The notes: a model not told the origin generated them from the sequence alone. DNA of 64,000 nt from Lactobacillus sp. (GCA_022484695.1 JAKVKU010000004.1:1-64000), one strand, 5' to 3'. Shown: positions 16,733 to 26,429, numbered from the stretch's first letter. A program made the numbers and translations.

Positions 16733-19402
16733 ATGAAGACACTGAATAAAAACATTCGCCGGGAATTTAGCCATTCTTTACCCCGCTTCTTATCGGTCAC
16801 CGCATTACTGACCTTAGGAGTATTCGTCTTGATTGGCTTAAATGTCACCGGTAGTAATATGCGGCAAACCGCTGAAGCACGGTATCATCAAGAAAACTTG
16901 GCCGATGCCCAAGTCACCACGCCTTTGAATTTGAACCAAGGCGACCGACGCACCATCACCAATCTCAAGCATGTGGCCAAGGCCGAGTTTGGCAACAGCA
17001 CGGACATTTTATTAAAAGACAGCAACCATGCGTTACGCATCGAAAGTTTGCCCCAGACCATTTCTAAAACCACCCTGGTCAGCGGCAAACAGCCCCAAAA
17101 CGCTGGTGAAATTGTCTTAAATAATCGGCTCAAAGGCCAATATCAAATTGGCGATCAGATCCACCTGGCCACTGCCAAAACCGCTGGCACCTATAACTTA
17201 AAACAAAAAACTTATCGAATCAGCGGCTTTGTGAAGTCTACAGAATTTATTAAAACTGATAACATTGGCAATACCAGTGCCGGCAGTGGCCAGCTCTATG
17301 GCTTTGGTTTCGTCAAAGCCGGTGCCTTTAAGGCCAACACCCAAAATATGGCCCGTCTGACCTTCAATAATGTCTCAGGGCAAGCTTATTCCGCTGAATA
17401 TGAAGACCAAATCACCAAAAACGTGGACGCCCTGCAACCTGTTTTGAACCGCCGCAACCACCAACGGGTCCAGGCGTTGAACAAAACCCTCACCACCCAA
17501 ATAACTACTGGGACGGCAGACCTTCAAGCCGGCCGGCAGCAGGTTCAAACTGCCCAAGGCCAATTGGATACGCTGAAGCAGCAATTGGGCAGCCAAGGCG
17601 CACCCACCCAACTGGCCCAGCTCAATGCCCAACAAGCCCAAATCGATGGGCAACGGACCCAACTTAATCGCGCCCAAGCGCAAATTGATACGGCTAAGGC
17701 CACCAAAGCCCAACTAACTGACGTGAACCTCTTGATTCAAAGTCGCAATGACTTTAATGACGGTTACAATCAATTTGGTGAAGACAGTCAACGGATCGAC
17801 GCCCTGGGTAAAAGTTTCCCAATTTTATTCTTTCTCATCGCCATTCTCGTGAGCTTCACCACCATGCAGCGCATGGTTGAAGAAAAGCGCATTGAAATGG
17901 GTACCTTAAGAGCGTTAGGGTACACCAAAGGCGAAGTAATGCGGGAAGTCTTACTTTATAGTGCTGGTACCGCCGTGTTAGGCACCGTGTTTGGGTCAAT
18001 CTTAGGCTTAGTGTTATTGCCAAAAGTCATCTTCCAGGCTTATGCCGCTAACTTTGATTTTTCCCAAGTTCAACTGGCCTGGCATCCCTGGTTGATCGTC
18101 TTATCTTTAGTCATCGCTTTGGCGTCCACCGCCTTGGCCGCTTGGCTAGCCGCCCGGGCCGCCCTAAAAGAAATTACGGCCCAATTGATGCTACCTAAAC
18201 CCCCAAGTTCTGGTTCCCGGATTTTCTTAGAACGCATCGGCTTCATCTGGCATCATCTGAGCTTTTCCAAGAAAGTTACGGCTCGTAACCTCTTCCGTTA
18301 CAAGAGCCGCATGTTCATGACCATCGTTGGGATCGCTGGGGCCACCGCGATTTTGATCACCGGCTTTGGGATTCGCGACTCCTTAAATGGCATCATCGAT
18401 CATCAGTTTAAAGAAATTGTCCACTACGACGCCATTGCCGTCTACAATAATAAAGCCACGGATGCCCAAGTTAAGCGGGTCACAGACTTCATTGCCAATG
18501 ATCCCCACGTCAAAAAGGATGCCACCGCAGCTTTCAGCCAGGTTTATACAACCAATGGTAATACAAAAGAAAATATTCAAGTCCTGGTCCCTAAAAATAC
18601 CACCACTTTGAAAAATTACATTGAACTTCAAGATGCCAAAACCAACGCCAAGCTTTCCTTGAACAGTCAAGGCGCAATCATTTCTGAGAAACTTGCCAAA
18701 ACCCATCATGTGCAAAAAGGGGATTATTTGACCGTCCATTTAGCCGATGGCACCACGCGCCGGGTAAAAATTAAGGCCATCACCAAAATGTATGTGGGGC
18801 ATTATCTCTATATGAACGCCAGTTATTACCAACAGGTCTTCCATCAAGCTCCCAGCTATAACGCCCAATTGATCACCTTGACCTCCCATGGGCAAGCCCA
18901 AGTCAACCAGTTCGCTGCTGACTTCAGCCGCCTCAATGCCTCAGTGCAAGTCGTGCAAGCGGCGGAATCTAAACGTACGGTGACCAAAATCTTGAGCAAT
19001 CTCAATAACTTGGTCATTGTCATTATTTTGAGTGCCTCCCTGCTTTCCTTTGTGGTCCTTTACACCTTAACCAATGTGAACGTCAGCGAACGGATGCGGG
19101 AATTGTCCACCTTGAAGGTCCTGGGCTTTTATCCCAAAGAAGTCTTAATGTATATCTACCGGGAAACCAATATCTTGACCGGCGTCGGTATTGCCACTGG
19201 ACTTGCAGCCGGCTGGGGCTTTCACGCTTATATCATGAGCGTCTTACCCCCGGAAAATACCATGACCGCCCCGGGTGTCACCTGGGCCAACTTGCTCATC
19301 TCGGTAATTTTGACCATTCTCTTCTCCTTGATCGTCATGTTCATGATGAATCGTAAAATTCAAAGTGTAGATATGCTTGAAGCTTTGAAATCAGTGGATT
19401 AA
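16733..19402 (+). CDS. FtsX-type ABC transporter permease
   Basis: An 889-residue membrane protein with a first helix near 20-42, a large extracytoplasmic part, and two FtsX permease domains (about 360-480, with FTTMQRMVEEKRIEMGTLRALGY, and about 760-885, with SERMRELSTLKVLGF). The extracellular part includes a Gln/Ala-rich coiled coil at about 250-330. A second extracytoplasmic domain lies between the two permease halves. This is the layout of the large MacB-like exporters of lactobacilli. It works with the ATPase upstream. Its substrate is not evident. Confidence 0.9.
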   Translation: MKTLNKNIRREFSHSLPRFLSVTALLTLGVFVLIGLNVTGSNMRQTAEARYHQENLADAQVTTPLNLNQGDRRTITNLKHVAKAEFGNSTDILLKDSNHALRIESLPQTISKTTLVSGKQPQNAGEIVLNNRLKGQYQIGDQIHLATAKTAGTYNLKQKTYRISGFVKSTEFIKTDNIGNTSAGSGQLYGFGFVKAGAFKANTQNMARLTFNNVSGQAYSAEYEDQITKNVDALQPVLNRRNHQRVQALNKTLTTQITTGTADLQAGRQQVQTAQGQLDTLKQQLGSQGAPTQLAQLNAQQAQIDGQRTQLNRAQAQIDTAKATKAQLTDVNLLIQSRNDFNDGYNQFGEDSQRIDALGKSFPILFFLIAILVSFTTMQRMVEEKRIEMGTLRALGYTKGEVMREVLLYSAGTAVLGTVFGSILGLVLLPKVIFQAYAANFDFSQVQLAWHPWLIVLSLVIALASTALAAWLAARAALKEITAQLMLPKPPSSGSRIFLERIGFIWHHLSFSKKVTARNLFRYKSRMFMTIVGIAGATAILITGFGIRDSLNGIIDHQFKEIVHYDAIAVYNNKATDAQVKRVTDFIANDPHVKKDATAAFSQVYTTNGNTKENIQVLVPKNTTTLKNYIELQDAKTNAKLSLNSQGAIISEKLAKTHHVQKGDYLTVHLADGTTRRVKIKAITKMYVGHYLYMNASYYQQVFHQAPSYNAQLITLTSHGQAQVNQFAADFSRLNASVQVVQAAESKRTVTKILSNLNNLVIVIILSASLLSFVVLYTLTNVNVSERMRELSTLKVLGFYPKEVLMYIYRETNILTGVGIATGLAAGWGFHAYIMSVLPPENTMTAPGVTWANLLISVILTILFSLIVMFMMNRKIQSVDMLEALKSVD

Positions 19403-19438
19403 CGTTGCCAATGTATCAGCATACTTTTATAATTGGTG

Positions 19439-19453
19439 TTAGTATTTTACTAA
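19439..19453. promoter_or_regulatory. Inverted repeat before the SGNH hydrolase gene
   Basis: TTAGTA-TTT-TACTAA is a perfect 6-bp palindrome 20 bp before the ATT start. It could be an operator. Confidence 0.35.
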
Positions 19454-19472
19454 AATTATAAAGGGATGACTA

Positions 19473-20270
19473 ATTATTACTAAATTAAAAAAATTAGGGA
19501 TCATCGCCGCTGGTCAATCCAATATCGATGGCCGGGTCCCGGTGGCCCAAATACCCCAAGCTATCCACTTACCCCTGATAAATTGCCACTATTGCAGTAA
19601 CCATACTGCTAATCACGATCAAGGCCAATTCCAACCGGCTTTGAGCGCGGCCGACTTATCGGAAGGCCGTTTCGGCTTTGATTTGATCACCTATTATTAT
19701 CTGACCCAACTGGCCCAACAAGAAATATATGTGATGAAGTACGCCGAAGGGGGAACCTCTATTGACCCCACGGGAGATGGGGACCATCACTGGACCACCC
19801 ACTTTGATCAATTACCAAATTTAGATGATTCATTATTAGCCAAATTCGACCGGTTAGTCCAACAGTGTTTGCGGCAAGAAGGTGATCAATTTGAGGTACA
19901 AGCCATGTTGTGGCACCAAGGCGAAGCCGATCGGGCCAGCTATTCCAAAGCAGCTGCTGACCACTACGCCGCTAACTTGAAGCAAGTCTTTACCCACTGC
20001 CGTCAGTTGGTGGCTAAACCTCAACTTCCGATTTTCTGTGGCACGGTGAGTCACAATTCTGAACAATTTGATCCCCAAGTCGACGTTGCCATTCGCCAAC
20101 TGGCCGCAGCCGATAATAATGTTCATTTGGTGGACATGCAAGCTGGCACTTTATTAGACCCCTATCATTTTGATGCCCGTAGCAGTGTTTATTTTGGCCA
20201 GCAGGTCTACAATCGCTTCATTGATACCGGTATTGTGGTCGGTGAGAAATTGACCATACCCGCTTTATAA
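19473..20270 (+). CDS. SGNH/sialate O-acetylesterase-like hydrolase with ATT start
   Basis: A cytosolic esterase of the sialate O-acetylesterase (SASA/DUF303-like) type, about 265 residues. The catalytic serine block GIIAAGQSNIDGR lies upstream of the first ordinary start codon (GTG 19542), so that start would lose the active site. In frame, the only space for initiation after the TGA at 19467 is ATT 19473 or ATT 19476, followed by ACT AAA, with AAGGG at 19461-19465. Other family parts are GGTSIDPTG, the GQGE-like WHQGEADR near 150, and the C-terminal DPYHFDARSSVYFG with the catalytic Asp/His. The acyl-sugar substrate is unknown. Confidence 0.75.
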   Translation: MITKLKKLGIIAAGQSNIDGRVPVAQIPQAIHLPLINCHYCSNHTANHDQGQFQPALSAADLSEGRFGFDLITYYYLTQLAQQEIYVMKYAEGGTSIDPTGDGDHHWTTHFDQLPNLDDSLLAKFDRLVQQCLRQEGDQFEVQAMLWHQGEADRASYSKAAADHYAANLKQVFTHCRQLVAKPQLPIFCGTVSHNSEQFDPQVDVAIRQLAAADNNVHLVDMQAGTLLDPYHFDARSSVYFGQQVYNRFIDTGIVVGEKLTIPAL

Positions 20271-20321
20271 AAATCATTAAAGTCCGGTTTAACTGGTTTT
20301 CCAATTGAACTGGACTGATTT

Positions 20322-20364
20322 ACGCCTGAGATATGTTGACTTTAACATATCTCAGGCGTAACAT
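20322..20364 (+). promoter_or_regulatory. Perfect 16-bp palindromic operator and promoter of the czrA-like/cadD operon
   Basis: The arms 20322-20337 and 20344-20359 are exact complements (ACGCCTGAGATATGTT and its partner) with a 6-nt centre. A promoter is embedded in it: TTGACT 20336-20341, a 17-nt spacer and TAACAT 20359-20364. Bound repressor would cover the -35 and the spacer. No T run follows, so it is not a terminator. Confidence 0.75.
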
Positions 20365-20387
20365 GCCTCATTGGAGGTGAGTTACCA

Positions 20388-20711
20388 ATGTCCGTCCCAA
20401 ATCATGATGCCCGCACTCTTAAAGAAGTAGAACACATCTATAGTTTATTAAGCAATCAAACCCGAATTCGCATTTTATTGGCCCTAGAAGACAAAACCTT
20501 AAACGTCACTGAACTAGGGCAACAACTGAATTTAGAACAATCTATTGTTTCTCATCAGTTGAGCTTATTAAAAAAAGATCAACTGGTCCACGCCACCCGT
20601 AGCGGCCAGATGAATTACTATCGCTTAGATGACCCCCATATTTTAGAAATCATCAAAGATACCTTTGCCCACGTGAACCACGTATTACGGGGCAAACCCC
20701 ACGGCCAATAG
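20388..20711 (+). CDS. ArsR/SmtB metal sensor, CzrA type
   Basis: A 107-residue winged-helix repressor (LLSNQTRIRILLALED, LNLEQSIVSHQLSLLKKDQLV, wing ATRSGQMNYYRLDD). The last helix carries D-x-H, ten residues, then H-x-x-H (DPH...HVNH). This is exactly the alpha-5 ligand spacing of the zinc/cobalt sensor CzrA. It lacks the N-terminal cysteines of CadC. The ATG has GGAGGTGA upstream. It is in an operon with CadD (22 nt apart) and behind a perfect palindrome, so metal binding should release the promoter. The likely inducers are Zn, Cd and Co. Confidence 0.88.
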   Translation: MSVPNHDARTLKEVEHIYSLLSNQTRIRILLALEDKTLNVTELGQQLNLEQSIVSHQLSLLKKDQLVHATRSGQMNYYRLDDPHILEIIKDTFAHVNHVLRGKPHGQ

Positions 20712-20732
20712 CGGCCCTTTAAGGAGCAGATT

Positions 20733-21347
20733 ATGATCAAATTAATAACTTCCGGCGTGGTGGCATATATTTCCACCAGCATTGACTATTTAATCATTTT
20801 GATGCTGATTTTTGGCCAGGTTAAAACACCAAAGCAGCGACTGTCCGTTTATTTAGGAGATTTCTTCGGCACTAGTATTCTCGTAGCGGCTGCCTTATTT
20901 TTTGCCTTCGTTTTAAAGTTTATCCCGGCTGAATGGGTCCTGGGACTACTTGGTCTCATCCCCATCTATATGGGCTTGCGTTTATTCATCAAGGGCGAAG
21001 ATGATGATGGTGAAGCCGTTGTGGCTAAACGCATGTCCACCAATAGTAACCTAGTGGTCAACGTGATTTTGATAACCGTTGCCACCTGTGGCGCCGATAA
21101 CATTGGTATTTACGTGCCCTTTTTCACTCAGTTACAAGCCGCTGAAATTGGTGTGGTTTTAATCACCTTTTTCGTCATGTTAACTTTATTTTGTTTCATC
21201 GGCTATAGCATTGTGAAACTACCCTTTATTGCCGCAGTATTAGAGCGCTTTGGCCGTTGGATCACTGCCAGCGTTTACACCCTATTAGGGCTTTACATCC
21301 TTTGGGAAAGCGGCACTTTTGCCAAATTGCTAAGTTTCTTGGCCTAA
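20733..21347 (+). CDS. cadD: Cadmium resistance transporter, CadD family
   Basis: A 204-residue membrane protein with about six helices. It has family features: SGVVAYISTSIDYLIILMLIF at the start (helix 1, with an Asp inside the membrane), YLGDFFGTSILVAA, and ATCGADNIGIYVPFF in the fourth helix with Cys-Gly-Ala-Asp-Asn. CadD proteins of staphylococci and lactobacilli give cadmium tolerance by efflux. TAAGGAG precedes the ATG. It is co-transcribed with the CzrA-like sensor. Confidence 0.9.
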   Translation: MIKLITSGVVAYISTSIDYLIILMLIFGQVKTPKQRLSVYLGDFFGTSILVAAALFFAFVLKFIPAEWVLGLLGLIPIYMGLRLFIKGEDDDGEAVVAKRMSTNSNLVVNVILITVATCGADNIGIYVPFFTQLQAAEIGVVLITFFVMLTLFCFIGYSIVKLPFIAAVLERFGRWITASVYTLLGLYILWESGTFAKLLSFLA

Positions 21348-21361
21348 ACAGTTTAAATCAG

Positions 21362-21396
21362 CCGGATTTAAGCATAATGCTTAAAATCCGGTTTTA
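21362..21396 (+). terminator. Terminator after cadD
   Basis: CCGGATTTAAGCAT pairs with ATGCTTAAAATCCGG (one bulge) and TTTTATTTT follows. It overlaps the 3' end of the LysR gene and may serve that too. Confidence 0.8.
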
Positions 21397-22248
21397 TTTT
21401 GGCCACAAAATTGACTGCAGTGCCTTAAAAACAGGCAATTGTGACGTGATCCGTTTATACATCAAATAGGTTTTCCGAGTAAATTTTTGGCCATCCTGAA
21501 ATGTTAGTTTCTCCCGGTAGCCCGTAAAATTAGCCAAGGCGATTTCTGGAACAATTGCCCAACCTAAGCCACTGGCCACAAAATCCACACAAGAGGTCAC
21601 ATTATCCACTTGAATATTCTGATGATTCAATGCTAACAGTTGTTGTTCTGCAAGCCAACGATCCATTTGTTCTTGAAAGTAACTGTCAGTCTTGCGATTA
21701 ATAAAGGGAATTTGCTGCAAATTTGAGCGGTCACTTACTTGCTGACAAATTAAATAAACACCTTCTTCAGTTATCAAACGCTTTTGCACCCCACCTACAA
21801 ATTCCCCCCGGACAATGGCCACATCTAAGTCTTCAGCCAAGAGTGCTTGATAAATTTGACGACTGTAGTCACTGGTAATATTTAAAGTCACATTAGGATT
21901 AGCCTCGTGGTAAGTAGTTAGGATCTGTGGCAGTTGGTAGTGGGCAAATTCAATAGAACACCCCAAGTTTAAGACCCCCTGGACGCCTTTGTCTGGCTGT
22001 TGTAACGTGGCTTTTAAATCCACTGTTAATTTATAAATCTGCCGGGCTGTTTTATAAGCTCTTTCACCGGCATTAGTCAATGATATCCCTTGTTTGGACC
22101 GCACAAATAAGGTAGCTTTTAATTTGCGCTCCAATAACTGCAGCCGCTTTGATAACGAGGACTGATTCACAAAGAGCATCTGAGCCGCGCGGGTAATACT
22201 TTTAGTTTTCTGTAAGGCCAATAACATTTCAATATCCTTTTCATCCAT
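21394..22248 (-). CDS. LysR-family regulator, divergent from citDEF
   Basis: A 284-residue LysR-type regulator. The N-terminal helix-turn-helix is at about 1-60 (TKSITRAAQMLFVNQSSLSKRL, LERKLKATLFVRSKQG), and a substrate-binding-like effector domain runs about 90-280. ATG 22248 is chosen because AGAGGTGG precedes it and the family starts there. It is divergent from citrate lyase genes across a 133-bp spacer with a repeated TGCCTTTTA motif. Citrate or a related acid is the natural guess for the effector. Confidence 0.88.
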   Translation of the reverse strand: MDEKDIEMLLALQKTKSITRAAQMLFVNQSSLSKRLQLLERKLKATLFVRSKQGISLTNAGERAYKTARQIYKLTVDLKATLQQPDKGVQGVLNLGCSIEFAHYQLPQILTTYHEANPNVTLNITSDYSRQIYQALLAEDLDVAIVRGEFVGGVQKRLITEEGVYLICQQVSDRSNLQQIPFINRKTDSYFQEQMDRWLAEQQLLALNHQNIQVDNVTSCVDFVASGLGWAIVPEIALANFTGYREKLTFQDGQKFTRKTYLMYKRITSQLPVFKALQSILWPK

Positions 22249-22287
22249 CTTGACACCACCTCTATTGATATATCTCATTATACCAAA

Positions 22288-22329
22288 CATGCCTTTTAGG
22301 CATGGATGATATGATTTATTTGCCTTTTA
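22288..22329. promoter_or_regulatory. Repeated TGCCTTTTA motif between lysR and citD
   Basis: CATGCC-TTTTA-GGCATG (22288-22304) is a perfect palindrome. TGCCTTTTA recurs at 22321-22329, 31 bp from the first copy (three helical turns). This is consistent with a LysR recognition plus activation site. Confidence 0.5.
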
Positions 22330-22381
22330 CGCCTGACAATTCTCCTGTTAATCTAAAACTAAAAGCAGGAGGTCAATTATC

Positions 22382-22678
22382 ATGCAACTTAAACATAAAG
22401 CCATCGCCGGCACCTTAGAATCCAGCGATGCCCAAATTATCCTGGCACCAAATGACGGTGGTCTCCATATTGACTTGACCAGCAGTGTCTACGAACAATA
22501 TGGCACCCAAATTAAACAATTATTGCAACAAGTTTGTCGCCAATTAAATATTGAAAATGCTAACATTCGGGTAGTAGATAAAGGTGCTTTAGACTGCACC
22601 CTTAAAGCCCGCTTAGAAACAGCTTACTTTAGAGCCATTGATCAAAAAGTTGATATCAACTGGGAGGCTTTATCATGA
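22382..22678 (+). CDS. citD: Citrate lyase acyl carrier protein (gamma subunit)
   Basis: A 98-residue carrier of citrate lyase. The serine in GTLESSDA (near residue 14) receives the phosphoribosyl-dephospho-CoA arm that holds the acetyl or citryl group. AGGAGG precedes the ATG. The stop overlaps the citE start by 4 nt (ATGA). No citC, citX or citG, needed for activation and arm attachment, lies in this window. Confidence 0.93.
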   Translation: MQLKHKAIAGTLESSDAQIILAPNDGGLHIDLTSSVYEQYGTQIKQLLQQVCRQLNIENANIRVVDKGALDCTLKARLETAYFRAIDQKVDINWEALS

Positions 22679-23571
22679 CACCAGAACGCCTTAGACGAAC
22701 CATGATTTTCTTAAATACCCAACGGGCAGCCCTCGTTAAAGATGCCTTTGTTTATCAGCCCGACTGTGTGATTTTTGATTTAGAAGACGCTGTGGCCCAA
22801 CGGGAAAAAGATGCTGCTAGAATTCAAATGTACCATACTTTAAAGGACTTGGACTACCAAGGCATCGAGCGTTGGGTCCGGATCAATGCCTTAGATTCAG
22901 ATTTATTTCAAGAAGACATTCGTGCAGCGGTCGCCGGTGGTGCCGAGGGCATTCGTTTGCCCAAAACTGAAACAGCTGAAGATGTGCAAATGGTAGCGGA
23001 TTTAGTGGCTCAAGCCGAAGTTGCCTTTAACCGCCCGGTTGGAACAACCATGGTGATGGCCGCGTTAGAATCTCCTTTAGCTATCTTGAACGCCTATGAA
23101 ATTGCCACCAGCAGTCCCCGCCTGATGGGCATCGCCTTAAGTGCCGGGGATTATACCCGGACTATGCATGCCAAACGAACTGTCAAGGGTTTAGAACTAT
23201 TCGGGGCCCGCTCACAATTGCTATTAGCGGCCCGGGCGGCTGGGGTCATGGCCTTTGATACGGTTTATACGGATACGGATAATCCCCAGGGTTTCATTGA
23301 CGAGGTCAAAATGATTCGCGATTTGGGCTTTGATGGCAAATCCTGCATCAGCCCCAAACAAATCGGGATCACCCATGACATCTTTACCCCAGACCCCAAA
23401 GAAGTATTACATGCCCAGCATGTGATCCAAGCCGTGCAAGCTAATGAGGCTAAGGGGGTTGGCGTTTTGACTGTTGACGGTAAGATGGTGGATATTGCCT
23501 GGGTAGAAGGTGCCAAACGTACCTTAAAACTCGCCAAGGCAGCAGGCAGCTATAGAGGAGAGTTAGTATGA
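22675..23571 (+). CDS. citE: Citrate lyase beta subunit (citryl-CoA lyase type)
   Basis: A 298-residue TIM-barrel lyase that cleaves the citryl thioester on CitD into acetyl carrier and oxaloacetate. It begins RLRRTMIFLNTQRAAL, has DCVIFDLEDAV (near 35-45, metal/substrate region), a glutamate in ALESPLAILNA (near 130) and DYTRTMH (near 160). It overlaps citD and citF by 4 nt each, so translation is coupled. Confidence 0.93.
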   Translation: MTPERLRRTMIFLNTQRAALVKDAFVYQPDCVIFDLEDAVAQREKDAARIQMYHTLKDLDYQGIERWVRINALDSDLFQEDIRAAVAGGAEGIRLPKTETAEDVQMVADLVAQAEVAFNRPVGTTMVMAALESPLAILNAYEIATSSPRLMGIALSAGDYTRTMHAKRTVKGLELFGARSQLLLAARAAGVMAFDTVYTDTDNPQGFIDEVKMIRDLGFDGKSCISPKQIGITHDIFTPDPKEVLHAQHVIQAVQANEAKGVGVLTVDGKMVDIAWVEGAKRTLKLAKAAGSYRGELV

Positions 23572-25117
23572 AAAATGTATTAGGACGGGATATACCCGCT
23601 GAATTTTTAACAGCTGGCCGGGAAGTTTTCAAAGGCCAATATTACCGTGATGGTTACACCTACACCAAACATGCTCCCAGGGTCAATGCTCAGGTTAAAC
23701 CTGGCAAGAACAAATTACTGCCAGACATTGAAGCCGTTGTTCGAGCAACTGGGCTTCAAGATGGCATGACCATTTCTTTTCATCATCATCTCAGAGATGG
23801 GGATTATATCGTCAACATGGTAATGAAAGTCATTCACGAACTGGGGATTAAGGATTTGACTGTCTGCGCCTCAAGTTTAGGCAAGGCCCATGATTATTTG
23901 GTCCCTTGTATTGAAGACGGTACGGTAACTAATATTTCCACCAGTGGTATCCGGGATAAAATTGGCGAAGCGGTTTCCGCCGGTAAACTGAAAAATCCGG
24001 CCATCATTCGTAGCCATGGGGGGCGGGCCCGGGCAATTGAAGATGGGACCGTCAAGATCGACGTGGCCTTCATTGGGGCGGCCACCAGTGACCCTTATGG
24101 CAACGCCAGTGGCAAGGGCGGTAAAGCCGACACTGGGGTTTTATCTTACATGGCCGGGGATGCTCAATATGCTGACAAAGTGGTCATTATCACGGATACA
24201 TTAGTTCCCAGTCCAAATTTCCCCGCCAGCATTGAAGGGTAGACGTGGACTATGTGGTCCAAGTTGACGCTATTGGCGACCCTCATAAAATTGCCACCGG
24301 CGCCCTGCGGTTGACGTCAGATACTCGGGAATTGCTGATGGCTAAAAATGCTGCGAAGTGTATGTATTACTCTGGCTTCTTTAAGGATGGTTTTTCCTTT
24401 CAAACTGGCGCTGGGGGACCTTCTTTAGCCACCACTATTTTCCTAAAAGAATTTATGGATCAGGCCAACGTTAAATGTGGTTGGGCCATGGGAGGAATCA
24501 CTGAACCCATCGTGGACTTATTCAAAGCTGGTTATATTCATAACCTATTGGACGATCAGGCCTTTGATTTAGCATCGGTGGCTTCTGCCCATACTGATCC
24601 CAAGCATTTTGAAATATCTGCCTCTCAGTATGCCAATCCCTTTAACAAGGGGGCCTTTGTAAATCAATTGGATTTCGTCATCTTGGGTGCTTTAGAAGTC
24701 GACGTCGATTTTAATGTTAATGTGGTCCAAGGTTCCAATGGCCTGCTCCAAGGGGCACCCGGGGGTCATCCGGATACGGCAGCTGGTGCGACCGTCACAA
24801 TCATTGTAGCCCCACTGATCCGTAGTCGTATTGCCACCGTCCGGACAGCTGTTACCTCGGTGACAACACCCGGTGAAAGTATTGATATTGTGGTCACCGA
24901 CTATGGTGTCGCAGTGAATCCAAAGCGAACCGACTTATTGGCTGCTTTTAAAGATACCAATATCCCATTGAAATCTATTGAGACACTCCGGGATCTGGCC
25001 TATGAATATGCCGGGGAACCAAAAGATATTGAATTTGAGGATCAGGTTGTCGCCTTAGTGGAATACCGGGATGGGACCTTTATTGATGCCATCAAAAAAC
25101 CTAAGTGGTTAAATTAA
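23568..25117 (+). pseudogene. citF: Citrate lyase alpha subunit, frameshifted
   Basis: CitF transfers the carrier onto citrate and should be about 510-515 residues. Here frame one gives 224 residues ending PNFPASIEG-stop (TAG 24240-24242). The rest (DYVVQVDAIGDP onward, 290 residues to 25117) is in the -1 frame starting near 24239-24245. Both halves are otherwise well conserved, including SFHHHLRDGDY, HGGRARAIEDG, TGAGGPSLA and QGAPGGHPDTA. One base lost or gained near GAAGGGTAG would explain it. Without CitF the lyase cannot work. A recent mutation or a sequencing slip is likely; no known slippery site is present. Confidence 0.88.
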
Positions 25118-25142
25118 TTTCCCTTCTTCTCATAAATTAACA

Positions 25143-25189
25143 AAGCAGATAGCTGACAAAGCGTGATTTTTGTCAGCTACCTGCTTATT
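25143..25189. terminator. Bidirectional terminator between citF and the flavoprotein
   Basis: AAGCAGATAGCTGACAAA pairs with TTTGTCAGCTACCTGCTT (one mismatch) between convergent genes. Confidence 0.75.
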
Positions 25190-26429
25190 TGGCGAGAATT
25201 TGGCCCAAATATACCCCACTGGCCGCGGCTTGGGCCAGGGAATAAGTTGTCCCAGAACAGTCGCCGATGACGTATAAGCCAGGGATATCTGTGGCAAATT
25301 GGGTATTTGTTTTGACCTGGGTTGGATAAAACTTGGCGTCATAACCGTATAACATCGTCTGACCATCTATGGGCGTTTTAGTCACCTGCTGTAACAAGTC
25401 TAAAAATTGAATCGTCGGCTTTAATAGCTCAGCATCTAGGGCCGGTCCCCTTTGATAGGCCAAGGTGGGCGAAAGCAGCTGGCTTTTTATAAACTGGGGC
25501 GCCACATCCCCTAGGCGTTGGCCAATAACCGTTGAACGATCCTGAAATAACGCCGTTAAATAAGCCTGAGCCGCTGATGAACTGGCAAAATAATGGGGCT
25601 GAAATAAGGTGAAGTTTAAATTAGAGGTGGCCCCATTTTCCCGGTAATTCTGGCCATCAGCCATGGCCCAATTATGTTGCCGTTTCAAGACGACCCGGCC
25701 ATGTTTATTCATGCAATAAGTATAGCGTTCACCCCAACGTAACTTCACTTCTGGCTCCTTGCCTAAAAGCGCATCCAAGGCCGTCCCCTGGGTTTCAATG
25801 CGACAACCCACATCTACCCGGGTTTGGGTTGAAAAGATACCCAGCGTCCTTAGATTTGCTGTTAGAACCGGGTCAACGGCTACCCCAGTGGCCAGGATGA
25901 CTTGCTGGCCCCGATAGGTGTCACCCAGGGCCGTATGGACCGCAAAGCCCTGGGCTAGCGGGGTGATTTGTTGGACTTTTTGTTGGAAGTTAAATTCAAT
26001 TTGGCTGGCCTGTAAAGCTTGATACATATTGCCAAACACAGTTCTGGATAAGCGGGTGCCTAAATGTTGCGTGGCACAAGCCACACTCACCAAATCCCTT
26101 TGGTGGCGCAATTGTGCTGGTTGGGCCGCGGCGTATCTTAAAGCGTGCTGACCCCCAAAAGCATCTAAGGCTTGGGTAACTTTAGTCAACAGGGCTTGAG
26201 TTGGCCCCACGCCAATTTTGGTAGCTAAGGTCCCGCCAAAGTCCGGGGCAAAATTATACTTACCTTCAGCTAGCCCTAAGCCACCGAAGCCTTGATACAG
26301 ATCCTGGGGATCCCGTTGGTCAAAATCCGGCCCCGCTTCTAACACCAAGATACGCTTAGCGGTATTTTGCAGGGACAATAACGCAAAAACACTACTGACG
26401 CCAGCGCCTATCAATATATAGTCATACAT
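25185..26429 (-). CDS. FAD-dependent oxidoreductase (COG2509-like)
   Basis: A 414-residue flavoprotein. It begins with the FAD Rossmann motif [15 protein letters not shown] followed by LEAG. The ATGVAV block lies near 178-183, and the C-terminal [22 protein letters not shown] is the second FAD contact. The overall layout resembles the uncharacterised FAD-dependent dehydrogenases of COG2509. It is single and convergent with citF. The substrate and electron acceptor are unknown. The ATG is preceded by GAAAGGGGCAGAAAGCC, an acceptable ribosome site. Confidence 0.8.
   Translation of the reverse strand: MYDYILIGAGVSSVFALLSLQNTAKRILVLEAGPDFDQRDPQDLYQGFGGLGLAEGKYNFAPDFGGTLATKIGVGPTQALLTKVTQALDAFGGQHALRYAAAQPAQLRHQRDLVSVACATQHLGTRLSRTVFGNMYQALQASQIEFNFQQKVQQITPLAQGFAVHTALGDTYRGQQVILATGVAVDPVLTANLRTLGIFSTQTRVDVGCRIETQGTALDALLGKEPEVKLRWGERYTYCMNKHGRVVLKRQHNWAMADGQNYRENGATSNLNFTLFQPHYFASSSAAQAYLTALFQDRSTVIGQRLGDVAPQFIKSQLLSPTLAYQRGPALDAELLKPTIQFLDLLQQVTKTPIDGQTMLYGYDAKFYPTQVKTNTQFATDIPGLYVIGDCSGTTYSLAQAAASGVYLGQILAK

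Noticed and set aside
20322..20359. Long palindrome as terminator of the SGNH hydrolase gene
   Set aside because: No T run follows on either strand and a promoter is embedded in it, so operator is the better reading.
23568..25117. Programmed frameshift in citF
   Set aside because: No X-XXY-YYZ slippery heptamer or downstream structure was seen, and citF is not known to use one.
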